Shown piece after piece: positions 26,226 to 36,774 of a DNA stretch of 64,000 nt; within the stretch, counting starts at the first letter, position 1, and every line of letters begins with the position of its first letter. The position numbers were made by a program, and so were the translations under genes. Location of the stretch: positions 107,887,157 to 107,951,156 of the forward strand of contig NC_134089.1 in the NCBI RefSeq assembly GCF_000715075.1, given 5' to 3'. The notes under the pieces are model-generated. The model did not search any database. It had not been told where the DNA came from and worked only from the letters and a program-made list of their open reading frames with translations. Source of the stretch: Nicotiana tabacum (lineage: Eukaryota > Streptophyta > Magnoliopsida > Solanales > Solanaceae).

Positions 26226-27145
26226 TGTGACACTCCGAAAGATTTTATTAATGTAATTCTCATACATTGCATTCATTTACATTGACCCGTGACCAGATGG
26301 CATTTATACACATGTAGTATATATATATATATATATATGGGATATGGAAAAAGGTTACGGCATTATATACGCACCACCACCTGATTAGCTGGTATACGTT
26401 GATGATTTGCCACAATGGCCGAGATGATATGATGGGATGCCCTTAGAGGCTTGATGATGTTATGTATGTACAGACCTATGCATTACATAATATTTATATG
26501 CATATGCATGAGATTATAAATATTCCATGATTTATAGAGCTATCCAGTCTTACAGGTTGAGTCCTTTACTCCATGTTTCTTCCATGTCCTTTATATACTA
26601 ATTTAAATGCCTTACATACTCAGTACATTATTCATACTGACGTCCTTTTGTTAGTGACACTGCATTCATGCCTACAGGTATAGATAATCAGTTCGACGAG
26701 CCCTCATAGTAGACGAGATTGACATTCAACAAAGGATCGTTAAGACTCCACCTCATTCGGAGTACAACCGAGTCTATGAGTCATCGTGTCAGAGTTTTGC
26801 TACAGACTTATGGGTAGGCCAGTACCCTATCCCATTTTATGTCAAATAATCTTAGAGGCTTTATAGAGAAAGATTCATTTTGCACAGTATATCGAAGGCC
26901 CTGCCGGCCCATATGTATTCATGTTTAAAGAATGATAGTCTATTAATACAGCGTTGCCCACTTATAATTATGCATTACGAGTTGTGGCCATGTTAGGCCA
27001 TGATAGTTACAAAAGGAAGGAGTCCAACTAACTCGACCAATGTATGTTCTAAGTTTGGTCGAACGATCATGGGTTACATAGTGGTTTGCTCGGGCCAGTA
27101 CGACATCACGCGCCAACTACGGCTCCTCAGGTTCGTGGCGTGACA
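26226..27145 (+). mobile_element. Gypsy-type LTR fragment (3' end)
   Basis: Carries phrases I associate with a solanaceous gypsy LTR: CCACCACCTGATTAGCTGG, ACTCAGTACATTATTCATAC, CTACAGGTATAGATAATCAG, and the terminus GGTTCGTGGCGTGACA. A short TA array lies at about 26320-26336. The left boundary is uncertain (TGTGACACTCCG at about 26234 is a candidate) and no TSD was found. No coding. Confidence 0.5.
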
Positions 27146-27439
27146 TATCCCATCAAAGAAAGGACGAGAACATATAACCAAAAAGTTGACGAAATAATTT
27201 TTTTTGGCAGAGGTGGCTCTCTTACAATTGATGGAAAAAGTTAATCTCTTGATATAAAATTATTATTGCCTTTCTTTTCACTGTTCTAACACAAAAATAT
27301 GGTCTTTCACATTGATTTCACTGAATTGTTGTGTGCTTTCGTGATCAAAGTATCTTGTAGAGGAGCAAGTACCCTCAAAGAATTTCCAACCATTATCAAA
27401 ATTCATTCTAGACCAGCCGATGGAATGGAATGATTATTG
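27146..27439. other. Unassigned flank between two LTRs
   Basis: About 300 bp of AT-rich DNA with no recognised feature. Confidence 0.5.
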
Positions 27440-27444
27440 TTATG
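27440..27444. repeat. Target-site duplication TTATG (left)
   Basis: TTATG directly before TGTGGTGACC, matched by TTATG at 30482-30486. Confidence 0.88.
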
Positions 27445-29360
27445 TGTGGTGACCCAAAATGTAATCTTACGCTATAGAATATAACTCGAATCCGTATCCG
27501 ACGGTTTTAAAACCTTATTTTATGCCTCCTAAATTTGTGTGAGTGGTCCGGCGTGTTTCTGGAAAGCTTTTATGTGGAAAATTGATGAAATAATAATTTT
27601 TGGCCTAAAAGGTTAATTTTTAGTTGACTTCAGTAAATATTTTGAGTAAACGGATCTGGAATCATGTTTTGATGGTCCCGGTGGGCCCGTAGTAAAATAT
27701 GGGACCTGGGCGTATGCCTGAAATTGGATTCGGAGGTCCCTAGCCCGAGTAATGAATTTTTTGTTAAAAAGTATGTCTGAAAATCTAATGATTTAAAGAA
27801 TTTGATTAATGATTGATCTCATTGGTATCGGGCCCGTATTTTGGTTATGGATACCGGTACATATTTAATATAATAATTAAGTCGTGCCTGTGAAATTTGG
27901 TGAAAAATGAAGTTTATTTGACGTGATTCGGGCGTCCGGTTATGAAAATAGGAATTTCAAAGTGTTCTTGATAAATTCATATGATTTGGTGCTAAATTCA
28001 TAGTTCTAGGTGTTAAATTTAAAATTCGATTGCACGAGCAAGTTCGTATGATGTTTTAAGACTTGTGCGCATGATTTGTTTGTAGCCCCGAGGGCTCGGG
28101 TGAGTTTCGAATAGGCTACGGGGTATTTTGACCTTGGGAAAAAATTGCTGGTATGACTGAACTTGTTGCAAGCCTCTGATCTCGCATTTTCCAGATTAGG
28201 CATCGCAATTGCAAACCCTGTAGTTTCCTCAATTGCGAGCTCCTCATCGCAAATGCGAAGAGTAGCTGGGCCAAGCAGACCTCACAATTTCGAGGAAATA
28301 TTTGCATTTGCGAAGTAAAGTGGGAAGGCAGTGATCGCAAATGTGATCTTTTAGTCGCATTTCCAGAGAACAAAATTCGCAATTGCGAAGGCAGCAGAGG
28401 TGTGAGGGTTCTCGCAATTCCGACGGTTCCTTTACATTTGCGAGCTTCGCAATTGCAAAGCTCAGGTCACAAATGCAACATCTGCAGCTGTGTAAAAGGG
28501 GCTTAGACAGGATTTTTGATTCATTTCCCAAATTTTCAAAACCTAAACCTCAAAAGGCAATTTTCTAAAGGCTATTTCTTCCTCAAATCATAGGTAAATT
28601 ATTTTTAACTCTTTTCTTTCAATGTTTCACTTTTTTATAACAAGATTTCAACCTAGAAGCTAGGATTTTTATGGTAAAATTGGGGATTTTTAGGTAGAAA
28701 TTAGGGATTTTGAAATTTGGGAATTTAGACCTCAAATTGAGGTCGGATTCCAAAACCATTTGTATATCCGGGCTCGGGGATAAATGGGCAATCAGATTTT
28801 GGTCAAAGTTTCGGGTTTGGACCAAGCGACCCTAGGTGTTGACTTTTGTTGACTTTTTCCAAAATGGCCTAAACCGAATTCCTTGCAATCATGGGTAGTT
28901 CCTAAGACTTAAATTTAATTGTTTGGTAGGTAATTTGCTAGATTCTATTGGTTCGGAAGCTTGTGAGAAGAAAAAAGCGGTGTTTGATCTTTGAGTTGGT
29001 CGTGGGAGTGAGGTAAGTGTTGTGTCTAACCTTAGCTTGGGGGATTAGGTGTTATTTGCTTATTTATTACATGTTTAGATGTTGAATACGACGTATAGGT
29101 GAAGTGACGAGTATCTACGCGTTGTTATCACGTCATAATATGTAAGTGAGCTTTATTCTTGGAAATGTTATATTTTTTATCATCTTGTTCATGTGTAGAC
29201 TAGTTAATCGATGGGTTGAGAAGTTTCTTATCATATTTTATGGAATTTGGTATTGATGGGGGTTTTTGCCCAAAGTTGAGATTGGTATTGTGGAACTAAG
29301 TGTTGATGTAAGATTTGTTGTTGCCATTTCTATCACTTTATTATTGTTGTCTCTTGTTTT

Positions 29361-29590
29361 GGTGAGGAATAGTGATAAAGCACGAAGGATGATGTCGTGC
29401 ACGTTTATATTATTTATATGGTGAGGAAGAGTGATAAAGCACGAAAGGTGATGATGTGTATATTTATATTATTTATTTGGTGAGGAAGAGTGATAAAGCA
29501 CGAAGGATGATGTCGTGCACGTTTCTATTATTGATTATCTGGTAAGGTTGAGATTTAAAGCATGAAGGGAAATGTCGTGCATTTTTTGTT
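29361..29590 (+). repeat. 60-bp tandem repeat with hairpin, 4 copies
   Basis: Units start GGTGAGGAAGAGTGATAAAG at about 29361, 29420, 29479 and 29541. Each carries GCACGA..TCGTGC, a 6-bp inverted repeat; it is intact in units 1 and 3 and altered in 2 and 4. Confidence 0.85.
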
Positions 29591-30060
29591 TATTGTGCTT
29601 ACTTGTTATTACTGGTTCAAAGTGTACTAGCTATTTGAATTCCTCTATTGCTGTGATTCTTTAATCTGGTACCCCTTACCATGTTTCCCCTCTCGTTAAT
29701 ATCTGGTTATCTTCCGTTAATTGTTATTTTGTCAGTTTATTGTTTAACTATACAGGTTTATGTATGTGTCATGTCCTAGCCTTGTTACTACTTCACTAAA
29801 GTTAGGCTCGACACTTACCAATACATGGGATCGGTTGTACTGACACTGCACACTGCACTTTTTGTGCAGATTTCGGTACCGGACCGTGCTGACCTGAGTG
29901 TGATGCTGCCTTCAGTCCAACAGGAGACCCAAGGTAGATCTGTTGGCGTTCGCCGACCTTGTAGTCCCTTTCCAGTTATCCTAGTTTTTTGTTTTCTCTT
30001 AGATTCGAGAAAATTTGTATTTTCTTTCAGCCAATATTTGTAGTGATTCTTAGAGGTTTG

Positions 30061-30481
30061 TGGATTGTGATACCGAATTTTGGGTAGTCGTGTATAAGTA
30101 CTTGAGTTATTTTAAAATTCTACACTTCTTTACTCTGTTTGGTTGAAAATGCAATTATTTACTGAATTGATTAGGGTTAGCCTTTTAAATATTTATCTGT
30201 TAGCTTGCCTAACACCTGAAAGGATAGGCGCCATCACGATCCTGATAGTGAAAAATCCGGGTCGTGACAAGTTGGATTGTGACACCAGATTTTGGGTAGT
30301 CGTGTATAACTATTGGAGTTATTATAAAATTCTGCACTTCTTTACTCTGTTTGGTTTAAATTGCTATTATTTACTGAATTGATTAGGGTTAGCATTTTAA
30401 AATTTTATCTGTTGGCTTGCCTAACACCTGAAAGGTTATGCGCCATCACGATCCCAACGGTGGGAAATCCGAGTTGTGACA
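30061..30481 (+). repeat. 212-bp tandem duplication at LTR end
   Basis: TGGATTGTGATACC at 30061 and TGGATTGTGACACC at 30273 start two copies that stay parallel to the LTR terminus, including CTAACACCTGAAAGG and CGCCATCACGATCC. Confidence 0.92.
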
Positions 30482-30486
30482 TTATG
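30482..30486. repeat. Target-site duplication TTATG (right)
   Basis: Exact match to 27440-27444. Confidence 0.88.
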
Positions 30487-30801
30487 AAAGGGTATGAAGT
30501 GTTAAATTGGTGTTGTTTGGAGGCGTCTTAGGTTTTTGAAGAGGCGTATTATAGTAATCTAACTTTTTAATTTAGGGCTTTTTAACTTTTCAGTTTAGGG
30601 GCTTCCTACTTTTATAAAATATAGATATAGATAGATAATTGGAACAAAGCCATTATGATTTCCGCTAATAGTAGCTTATCACATTGGGCATCTATTGCAA
30701 ACAATAAGCTTGTATAACAAGAAACAAGACGAAGTGAGTTAGATCGTCTAGTGAGAAATCTGCTCTAGCGGATAGGTTGTTAAGTCGAGGAAGAGGCAAA
30801 C
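30487..30801. other. Unassigned flank
   Basis: About 315 bp, AT-rich, containing a short ATAGATATAGATAGATA run near 30618-30635. Nothing else recognised. Confidence 0.5.
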
Positions 30802-31475
30802 CTGAAAATAAAGAAGATAAAAAATACCAAATTTTAACGTGGAAAACCCTTCAAATCGAAGGTAAAAACCACGGGATCACAAAGATCCAAAAAGCTCCAC
30901 TATAACAATAATAGGATTACAAAATTTCTCCAAATTGTCTATACAACAAGTGCCAAACACGGAGCAATAATAGCAACAAAAGCAACAACTAATCAATTAA
31001 AGAAAGAGGAGAATTCACAAAAATGAAGCTGCTGTTTGAGGCTCGAAATTAGATGCTACAAGCCACCAAATCCGATCTCCACCGTTCAAATAAACGACCA
31101 AATGTTACAAACATCAGTCAAAATTTCAGCCCGATCCAACGGTTAACGAATTGAAAAACAGAATTTGAAGTTGGCTGGTCGAAATAAAAATCTGCAGCAA
31201 AACAAATACTTTTCTTCTCTCTTCTCTCTTGATGAAAGCTCTCTCAATACCACTCTTATGTTCTTAAGTATTTCAAAGACTTCTACCAATGAGCATAGAA
31301 TAATTCTCTAAGGTTGTACTACTTATAGATCATGAGTGGTGCTTTCTCTTAAAGCCAAAACTCACTCAAAATAGGAACAATCACCGAATAGAATTCCGAA
31401 TAGGAATGAAAACCAAAAACGAATAGGATTAGGCCTTTAGGCCTTAGGCTGGACAACATGGGCATGTGCCCAACA
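30802..31475 (-). mobile_element. 3' LTR of Tork-type copia element
   Basis: The right edge GGGCATGTGCCCAACA gives a minus-strand start TGTTGGGCACATGCCC, directly after the polypurine tract. Inside, TTAACGTGGAAAACCC and the ACCACGGGATCACAAAG phrases are typical of Tork/Tto-like LTRs. The left edge at TGAAAATAAAG is a guess, as no second copy of this LTR is present for comparison. Confidence 0.65.
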
Positions 31476-31488
31476 AACTCCCCCTCCA
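31476..31488 (-). promoter_or_regulatory. Polypurine tract of Tork-type element
   Basis: The minus strand reads TGGAGGGGGAGTT immediately before the 3' LTR start TGTTGGGC. Confidence 0.85.
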
Positions 31489-31509
31489 TCCAATGGGCCA
31501 AATGTATCT

Positions 31510-32154
31510 TCAAGTAGAGGAACTATTGACAGGCTTCATGCCTGCCAATTTTCTGCAATCTGCATGCTTATCTGCAAGCTTAATTACGAAGTCCTCAGGT
31601 TGCTCCATATAAATCTCAACACCTAAATCACCATGAAGAAAAGCAGTCTTGACATCTATCTGCTCGACCTCCAAATCTAGACTTGCGGCTAAGCCTAGAA
31701 CCACACGAATAGAATACATTTTCACATCAGGGGAGAAAATTTCATTAAAGTCAACTCCCTTCTTCTGGCCAAAACCTTTAACAACTATCCTCGCCTTGTA
31801 TCTAGGCGCAGAGGTATGTTTATCTTGCTTTATTCTGAATATTCATTTATTAGATAAAGCACTCTTACCTTTCGGCAATTTCACTAACTCATATGAGCCA
31901 TTCTCATAGAGTGACTTCATCTCATCTTCCATGGCTTCGATCCACTGATTTTTGTGAGTATCTTGCATGGCTACATCATAATTCTCAGGTTCTTCCATGT
32001 CTGTCAAAAGAACATACTCACTAGGAGGATAGCACATGGATTTTTGCTTCTCCCTTGTAGATCTTGTAAGAAATGTTTCAAGAGCTTTCGAAGCAGTTAC
32101 CTGTGCAAGAATTGGTTGCTGATCAACCAAAACTTCATCAACTGGAGCATCCAT
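31510..32154 (-). pseudogene. Tork RT N-terminal part, truncated
   Basis: Minus-strand pieces 31843-32154 and 31510-31725. The first has YENGSYELVKLPKGK and PENYDVAMQDTHKNQWIEAM, the RT entry region. The second has SIRVVLGLAASLDLEVEQID and VKTAFLHGDLGVEIYMEQPE, then runs directly towards the polypurine tract. The palm with YVDD is deleted. In the gap between, stops and a frame change occur around 31740-31842. Cannot polymerise. Confidence 0.88.
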
Positions 32155-32288
32155 AACATCTACACCATGATGATCATTTTGATCTTATTCACTATCTACA
32201 TCATTGTCTTGGGTTCCTTCATATGCAGTAGGTGCCTTAGAAATTGAAACTGGATCAATATCAACTAAGCTCTCATTACTCTGAGAAT

Positions 32289-33170
32289 CTATCTTCCCAG
32301 CTTGGTCAATATCTTCAATAGTTTGATCTTCAAAGAATATTGCATCACGACTTCTAATAAATTTATTGTCAATTGATCATAAAAACGATACCCAAACTCA
32401 TCTTGACCATAACCGATAAAGATACACTGCTTAGTTTTGACATCCAGTTTCGATCTCTCATCTTTAGGAACATGCACACAAGCTTTACACCCAAAAACTC
32501 TCAGGTGATCATAAGAAACATCTTTGGCAAACCAAACTCTGTTTGGGACATCACCATCCAAAGTAACAGCATGAGATAAATTGATAACATGGGCAACAGT
32601 GTTAAGTGCTTCCGCCTAAAATGTATTTGGAAGTTTAGCCTCTAAAAGTAAGCATCTAACTCTCTCAACTAGAGTTCTATTCATCCTCTCTTCCTAACCA
32701 TTCAATTGAGGCATCTTGGGCGGAGTTTTCTGATGACGAATTCCTTGTTTCTTGCAATAGTTATCAAAGGGGCCATAATACTCACAACCATTGTCAGTGC
32801 GAATACATTTTAAATTCTTCCCCGTATGTCTCTCAACTATGGCCTGGAATTTTTTAAACACGCCAAGTGCTTGATCTTTAGATTTCAAAGGATACACCCA
32901 GATCTTAAGAGAATGATCATCAATGAAGGTCACAAAGTAAAATGCACCACCTTTTGACTTTACTTTAAAACGACCACACAAATTATAGAGTACTAGCTCC
33001 AATAAATTGGGCTTTCTTGAGAGAGGATGGCTATGAAAGGAAAACCTTTTCTATTTGCCCGCTAAATAATGGATACACCTTTTAAGTTTTGCTTGTTTCA
33101 ATCCAGAAAGCAAACTTTTCTTAGCCAAACACGTAATCCCCCTATCGCTCATGTGACTGAATCTTATGTG
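32289..33170 (-). pseudogene. Tork integrase
   Basis: Pieces 32694-33002 and 32289-32561. The core has FVTFIDDHSLKIWVYPLKSK and IRTDNGCEYYGPFDNYC, with the second catalytic Asp (TDNG) present. The first is altered: the usual HSDVCGP-like motif reads LYNLCGR here, so Asp is Asn. The C-terminal part holds DHLRVFGCKACVHVPKDERS and CIFIGYGQDEFGYRFYD. The zinc-binding N-terminal part around 33010-33170 is recognisable (FSHMSDRG, then LKQAKLKRC) with a stop before it. Normally inserts the cDNA; inactive here. Confidence 0.87.
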
Positions 33171-33587
33171 TCACAATTCTGATAAAGTATCATTTTCCAC
33201 CAGATTTATTGAGTCATTAAGAATAGAGGCCTGTGTCACATATAAATAATCAGACTTGACTCCACGAGCCACTACTAACGAGCCCTTAGTGAGCTTCCAT
33301 TGGCCATTAAAGAGGGCATTATGGTAACCTTCATCGTCTAATCTTCCTGCAGAGATCAAATTGAAAGGAAAGTCTAGAGCATGCTTGACATCTTGAAGAA
33401 CCAACGTTGAACCATTATTAGTTTTCAAACAAATTGTGCCAACACCAAACACCTTAACTTCACTAGCATTGCCAATCTTTAACACTCCAGAATCAACAGG
33501 AGTATAAGATGAGAAAAAATCTTTTCTTGGTGTGACATGTGAGGTAGATCCAGAATCTACTATCCAGCTAGTCTCATGGGATACCAA
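33171..33587 (-). pseudogene. Tork protease
   Basis: 138 codons. WIVDSGSTSHVTPRKDFF holds the aspartic protease motif DSG (residues 11-13) with the flanking STSH usual in copia elements. GVGTICLKTNNG and VKHALDFPFNLISAGRLDDE follow, typical of the protease-to-integrase stretch. The frame ends in a stop at LSEL, where an intact element continues into integrase. Confidence 0.88.
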
Positions 33588-34341
33588 ATTGATGACGTTT
33601 TCATCATAAGCAAAAAGAAGGCCATCTCAAACAATAGCAGCAACATTGTTCTCGTTATTTTCAACTTTCTTTCCTTCTCTAATGTCTTGCAACCACTTGT
33701 GGCAAAACCTTTTGATGTGTCCTTTCTTGCCACAGTGGTTGCATGTGATATTATGGTATTTTTACCTTGACTTACTTCTAGTTTTACCTGTATTCCTTGA
33801 GCCTCTTGTTCTATCTCTCCCCCGGTCATCGGTAACCAAGATATCTGCTTATGAGGACGAACCCTGAGATTTTATCCTCACTTCCTCGTTCAATAGTGGT
33901 TGCATGTGATATTATGGTATTTTTACCTTGGCATATTCCATGGTCATCTTACCTCCAAGAGCTGAATTTGTCAAAGAAACACGAAGAGTTTTTCAAGAGC
34001 CAGGCAGAGTATTAAGTCAAAGTCCTTATATCTCATTATCAAAATTAACTCTCATTCCAACTTGTTGTTCCCAATTTTTGAAGCATAAAGAGTCTCTAGC
34101 TTTTCCCATAATGATCTCGTATGTGTCTCGTTCACAATATGGTTGCGAACATTATCTTAAACTCATTGTCGTATATATCCACATACTTGTTAGTGCTCGA
34201 ATCCCAATTTACATCAGATATACTCTCGGGTTGATGAGTTTAAAAAATGGGTAGATGCATCTTCTTCATGAACAACAAATCTTTCATCTTGCTCTTTCAA
34301 ACATTATAATTTCTCCCATTTAAACATATCATCTTGCTCAT
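33560..34341 (-). pseudogene. Tork gag with zinc knuckle, broken
   Basis: The start at 34341 (minus-strand ATG, MSKMICLNGRNYNV) matches the usual gag N-terminus of this group, but a stop follows within 15 codons; KMKDLLFMKKMHLP continues it. A CX2CX4HX4C knuckle (CNHCGKKGHIKRFC) lies around 33700-33750. Between them frames shift repeatedly, and a 36-bp segment is present twice (33734-33769 and 33895-33930). Gag packages RNA in the particle; this copy is dead. Confidence 0.8.
33734..33930 (-). repeat. 36-bp perfect direct repeat inside gag
   Basis: AGTGGTTGCATGTGATATTA and the bases that follow are identical at 33734-33769 and 33895-33930, 161 bp apart. The second copy repeats the zinc-knuckle-flanking region. 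Confidence 0.9.
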
Positions 34342-34381
34342 ATTCGCCTCCATACATAACAACCCGGATAAATAACCAAGG

Positions 34382-34394
34382 CTCTGATACCACT
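34382..34394 (-). promoter_or_regulatory. Primer-binding site of Tork-type element
   Basis: The plus strand GGCTCTGATACCA is the complement of the tRNA-iMet-type primer site, 40 bp beyond the gag start. The expected 5' LTR does not follow. Confidence 0.85.
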
Positions 34395-34481
34395 ATTATG
34401 TCGAGAACCCGGATAAATATGTTGCGGCTCGTACTGAACCCGCCAAGATGAACCTGTCTTGAACCTCACTCTGATACCACT

Positions 34482-34973
34482 TGTTAGGATCGAAAAAATT
34501 AGGTGTCATGTGGAAGCTAGTAATGCAAACTTTGAACGACGATAAATCAGAAAACAAAAGAGAAATATATCAAAAGAGACACAAACATTTAACATGGCTC
34601 GGTCAATTGACCTACGTCCACAGCAGAGATAAACAATCCACTATATAAAAGAGAGTACACAATATTGAGAGAACAACCTCACAAAGAGGCAAACACAAGT
34701 GACACACTAACACTTGTCCCGTAAAGTTCTCTCCCTAAATATGACTCTCAAACCCGATGTGGCTACATTATGGATGCTATTGAATGAGAAGGAAAGATCC
34801 TCAATTTATAGAAGTCCAAACCTTTTCGTACAAGAAAAGGGACTGGCCAAATATGGAAGAATTATATTTTCCTTCTAGGAAAAGAAAAACCCAATTATGG
34901 TAAATATGTTGTCCTTTCCTTTAAGAGATAGGAAAACCAATTATGGTAAGAAAATCAGGACAAACATCTAACA
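34482..34973 (-). mobile_element. TRIM-like LTR A
   Basis: Starts TGTTAGGATCG and ends CATCTAACA. Followed by ATTCTCCTCCTTGTCCTGA, a pyrimidine-rich edge that is a polypurine tract on the minus strand. Closely matches LTR B. Confidence 0.85.
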
Positions 34974-35189
34974 ATTCTCCTCCTTGTCCTGAATTTACAA
35001 ATAAAATAAACTCGATTCACATAGCCTTCAACAAGTCGCATCTCCAAATCTCCAACACAAGTTTGTCTCAACGTGCGTAGCACTGGGGTCAAATTTATCA
35101 GACAAAAATCACGATTATCGTCAAATATGTTGTGGCTAGTATTGAACCAGCCAAGATGAACATGTCTTGAACCTCGCTCTGATACCACT

Positions 35190-35665
35190 TGTTAGGATCG
35201 AAAAAATCACGTGTCATGCGAAAGCTAATAACACAAATTTTGAACGACGATAAATCAGATAACAAAAGAGACACAAATATTTAACGTGGTTCGATCAACT
35301 GACCTACGTCCACAACAGAGATGAGCAATCCACTATATAAAAGAGAGTACAAAATATCGAGAGGACAACCTCACAAAGAGGCAAATACAAGTGATACGCT
35401 AACACTTGTCCCGTAAAGTTCTCCCCCTAAACACGGCTCTCAAAACCGATGTGACTACATTGTGGATGCTACTGAATGAGAAGTAATGATCCTCAATTTA
35501 TAGAAGTCTAAACCTTTTCCTACAAAAAAAGGGACTAGCCAAATATGGAAAAATTATATTTTCCTTCTACGAAAAGAAAAACTCAATTATGGTAAATATG
35601 TTTTTCTTTCCTTCATGAGATAGGAAAACTAATTATGATAAGAAAATCAGGACAAACACCTAACA
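35190..35665 (-). mobile_element. TRIM-like LTR B
   Basis: Starts TGTTAGGATCG and ends CACCTAACA; 16 bp shorter than LTR A through small deletions. It ends about 210 bp before the first recognisable CTL codons. Confidence 0.85.
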
Positions 35666-35875
35666 GATGTATCTAACACTGATAGTGAACCCTCCTCTTC
35701 GCACTCCTCACTCTCCTTTTGTCGCTTCTTACTTCAGTTATTCCACATATGCGCGCACGCACACACATCAGCTTCTTTTTATCTTTGTGCAAAACCCCCT
35801 TTCTATAAACCTTTTCTTTTTTTACTTTCATTCTCTAGATTTGCATACATAACCTGACATAGAGATTTAGTAGAA
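35666..35875 (+). other. Presumed 5' untranslated/upstream region of CTL gene
   Basis: Pyrimidine-rich DNA (CTCCTCTTCGCACTCCTCAC) typical of plant 5' leaders, directly after the TRIM-like LTR. No TATA box was chosen with confidence. Confidence 0.4.
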
Positions 35876-36053
35876 AGGAGAGAACCATTCGGGGCAGTGA
35901 TTGGGAGGTGATGATACAATACAAACAAGAGATGATACAATCAAACACAACAGGAAATCTGGAGATGTTTGTGTTTCTTTTTGTCTCTTCATTGCTTCTG
36001 GATTGCTATGATTGTCATTCCAGCTTTGGATTTAACCAAAGAAACCCATTGAG
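35876..36053 (+). pseudogene. CTL exon 1
   Basis: AGGAGAGAACCATTCGG gives REPFGAVIGR, which in the family follows the initiator Met almost directly, so ATG may have become AGG. After a shift, TIKHNRKSGD and then the first membrane segment follow; a further shift brings in SFGFNQRNPLR. The exon ends TTGAG before GTAAAC, a good donor. An internal ATG at 35965 opens 30 codons resembling a signal peptide, but this is a shifted frame of the same exon. Confidence 0.78.
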
Positions 36054-36499
36054 GTAAACTTCAAGAAAATGAAAAAGTTACTTGTTTTGTTTTCCCAACC
36101 ACAAATGTGTCGTGCTGTCTTTGCCATTTTGATCTATTACTTTAATTTCTTTTGTGTACTTAAAAGAAAGTATAATTTCTTTTGTGTAAGTTTTTCTTTT
36201 TGCTTCTTTTATTTACTCTGTCAGTTGTTTTGCACTGAATGCAACAAATTATTTCTTTTACGATGCCTTCTGTAAGGGTGAAATTATGCACAAGTTGTCG
36301 AAAAGAATGATCTTTTTGTTTTCTTTTTCCTTTCCCAAATTTGTTCTTTTTTGTCATTGAGATCGTCATTAAAAGAACTTGATTTTATGGCCAAAGTTAC
36401 CAGTTAAATATGGTATACATAAACTCCTTGTTTATTTAATTATGCTTTCAACAAGCACCATCACATTAGGTGGTGCTAAGACGCAATCAACCGATGTTT

Positions 36500-36511
36500 A
36501 CTCTGATACCA
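36500..36511 (-). promoter_or_regulatory. Primer-binding-site-like motif beside a possible LTR end
   Basis: The minus strand reads TGGTATCAGAGT, one base off the usual primer site, right after a CA end (plus-strand TGATGATTTGTG at 36512). It suggests that 36512 to perhaps 37500 is a minus-strand LTR remnant. The far boundary was not found. Confidence 0.4.
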
Positions 36512-36570
36512 TGATGATTTGTGTGACTTATCATCTAAGACCTTAAGAAAGCACATTTATATTTATTTAA

Positions 36571-36774
36571 TTAGTCTTCAACAATGCATCTTCCAAATAT
36601 TCTGCTCACTCTACCGTGAAGGATTCTGTTCTCTAAATCAGGGTGGCTCAAGAGGTGGGCTAGTAAAGCATTTGCTTTGGAGAGAACTTCATTTATAGCC
36701 CATCGGGCAAAACAAATTTCATCTGGTAACCCACAAATTGACCCATACAAGTCATAGCCTAAAAATAATGACAA
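36571..36774 (-). CDS. Small ORF, unknown, possibly inside an LTR remnant
   Basis: 67 codons, with LFLGYDLYGSICGLPDEICF and INEVLSKANALLAHLLSHPD. The composition is protein-like (few low-complexity runs, amphipathic Leu spacing) but I recognise no family. It lies 60 bases inside the LTR-like edge at 36512, so it may be a chance frame or captured sequence. No neighbour supports a function. Confidence 0.2.
   Translation of the reverse strand: MSLFLGYDLYGSICGLPDEICFARWAINEVLSKANALLAHLLSHPDLENRILHGRVSRIFGRCIVED

Larger units (their letters stand above)
27445..30481 (+). mobile_element. Solo LTR, Del/Tekay type, with terminal duplication
   Basis: Starts TGTGGTGACCCAAAATG and ends GAGTTGTGACA, 3037 bp, with 5-bp TSD TTATG on both sides and no internal coding region. 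The last 212 bp are duplicated in tandem (30061-30272 and 30273-30481). The first copy ends GTCGTGACA followed by AGTTGG, the start of the usual leader/primer-binding site. Phrase order matches 2460-4424. The frame at 29825-30043 is not supported. Confidence 0.92.
30802..34394 (-). mobile_element. Tork-type copia retrotransposon, deleted, minus strand
   Basis: Minus-strand order: primer-binding site (34382-34394), gag (from 34341), zinc knuckle, protease, integrase, part of RT, polypurine tract, 3' LTR. The 3' half of RT with its YVDD box and all of RNase H are missing, and the 5' LTR is absent: after the primer-binding site the sequence passes into the TRIM-like unit. Coding pieces carry several stops and shifts. 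Confidence 0.85.
34395..35665 (-). mobile_element. TRIM-like unit, tandem and truncated
   Basis: Two similar LTRs of 492 and 476 bp (34482-34973, 35190-35665) flank only 216 bp of internal DNA with a polypurine-like edge at 34974 and a primer-binding site at 35177-35188. There is no coding. A second partial copy of the internal region, also with a primer-binding site (about 34469-34480), lies left of the left LTR, so the unit was once part of an LTR-internal-LTR-internal array. The small internal region fits terminal-repeat retrotransposons in miniature, though the LTRs are long for that class. Confidence 0.75.

Noticed and set aside
35965..36057. A 30-codon secreted peptide with a signal-like start
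   Set aside because: It is a shifted frame of CTL exon 1; the conserved SFGFNQRNPLR end and the donor site explain it better.
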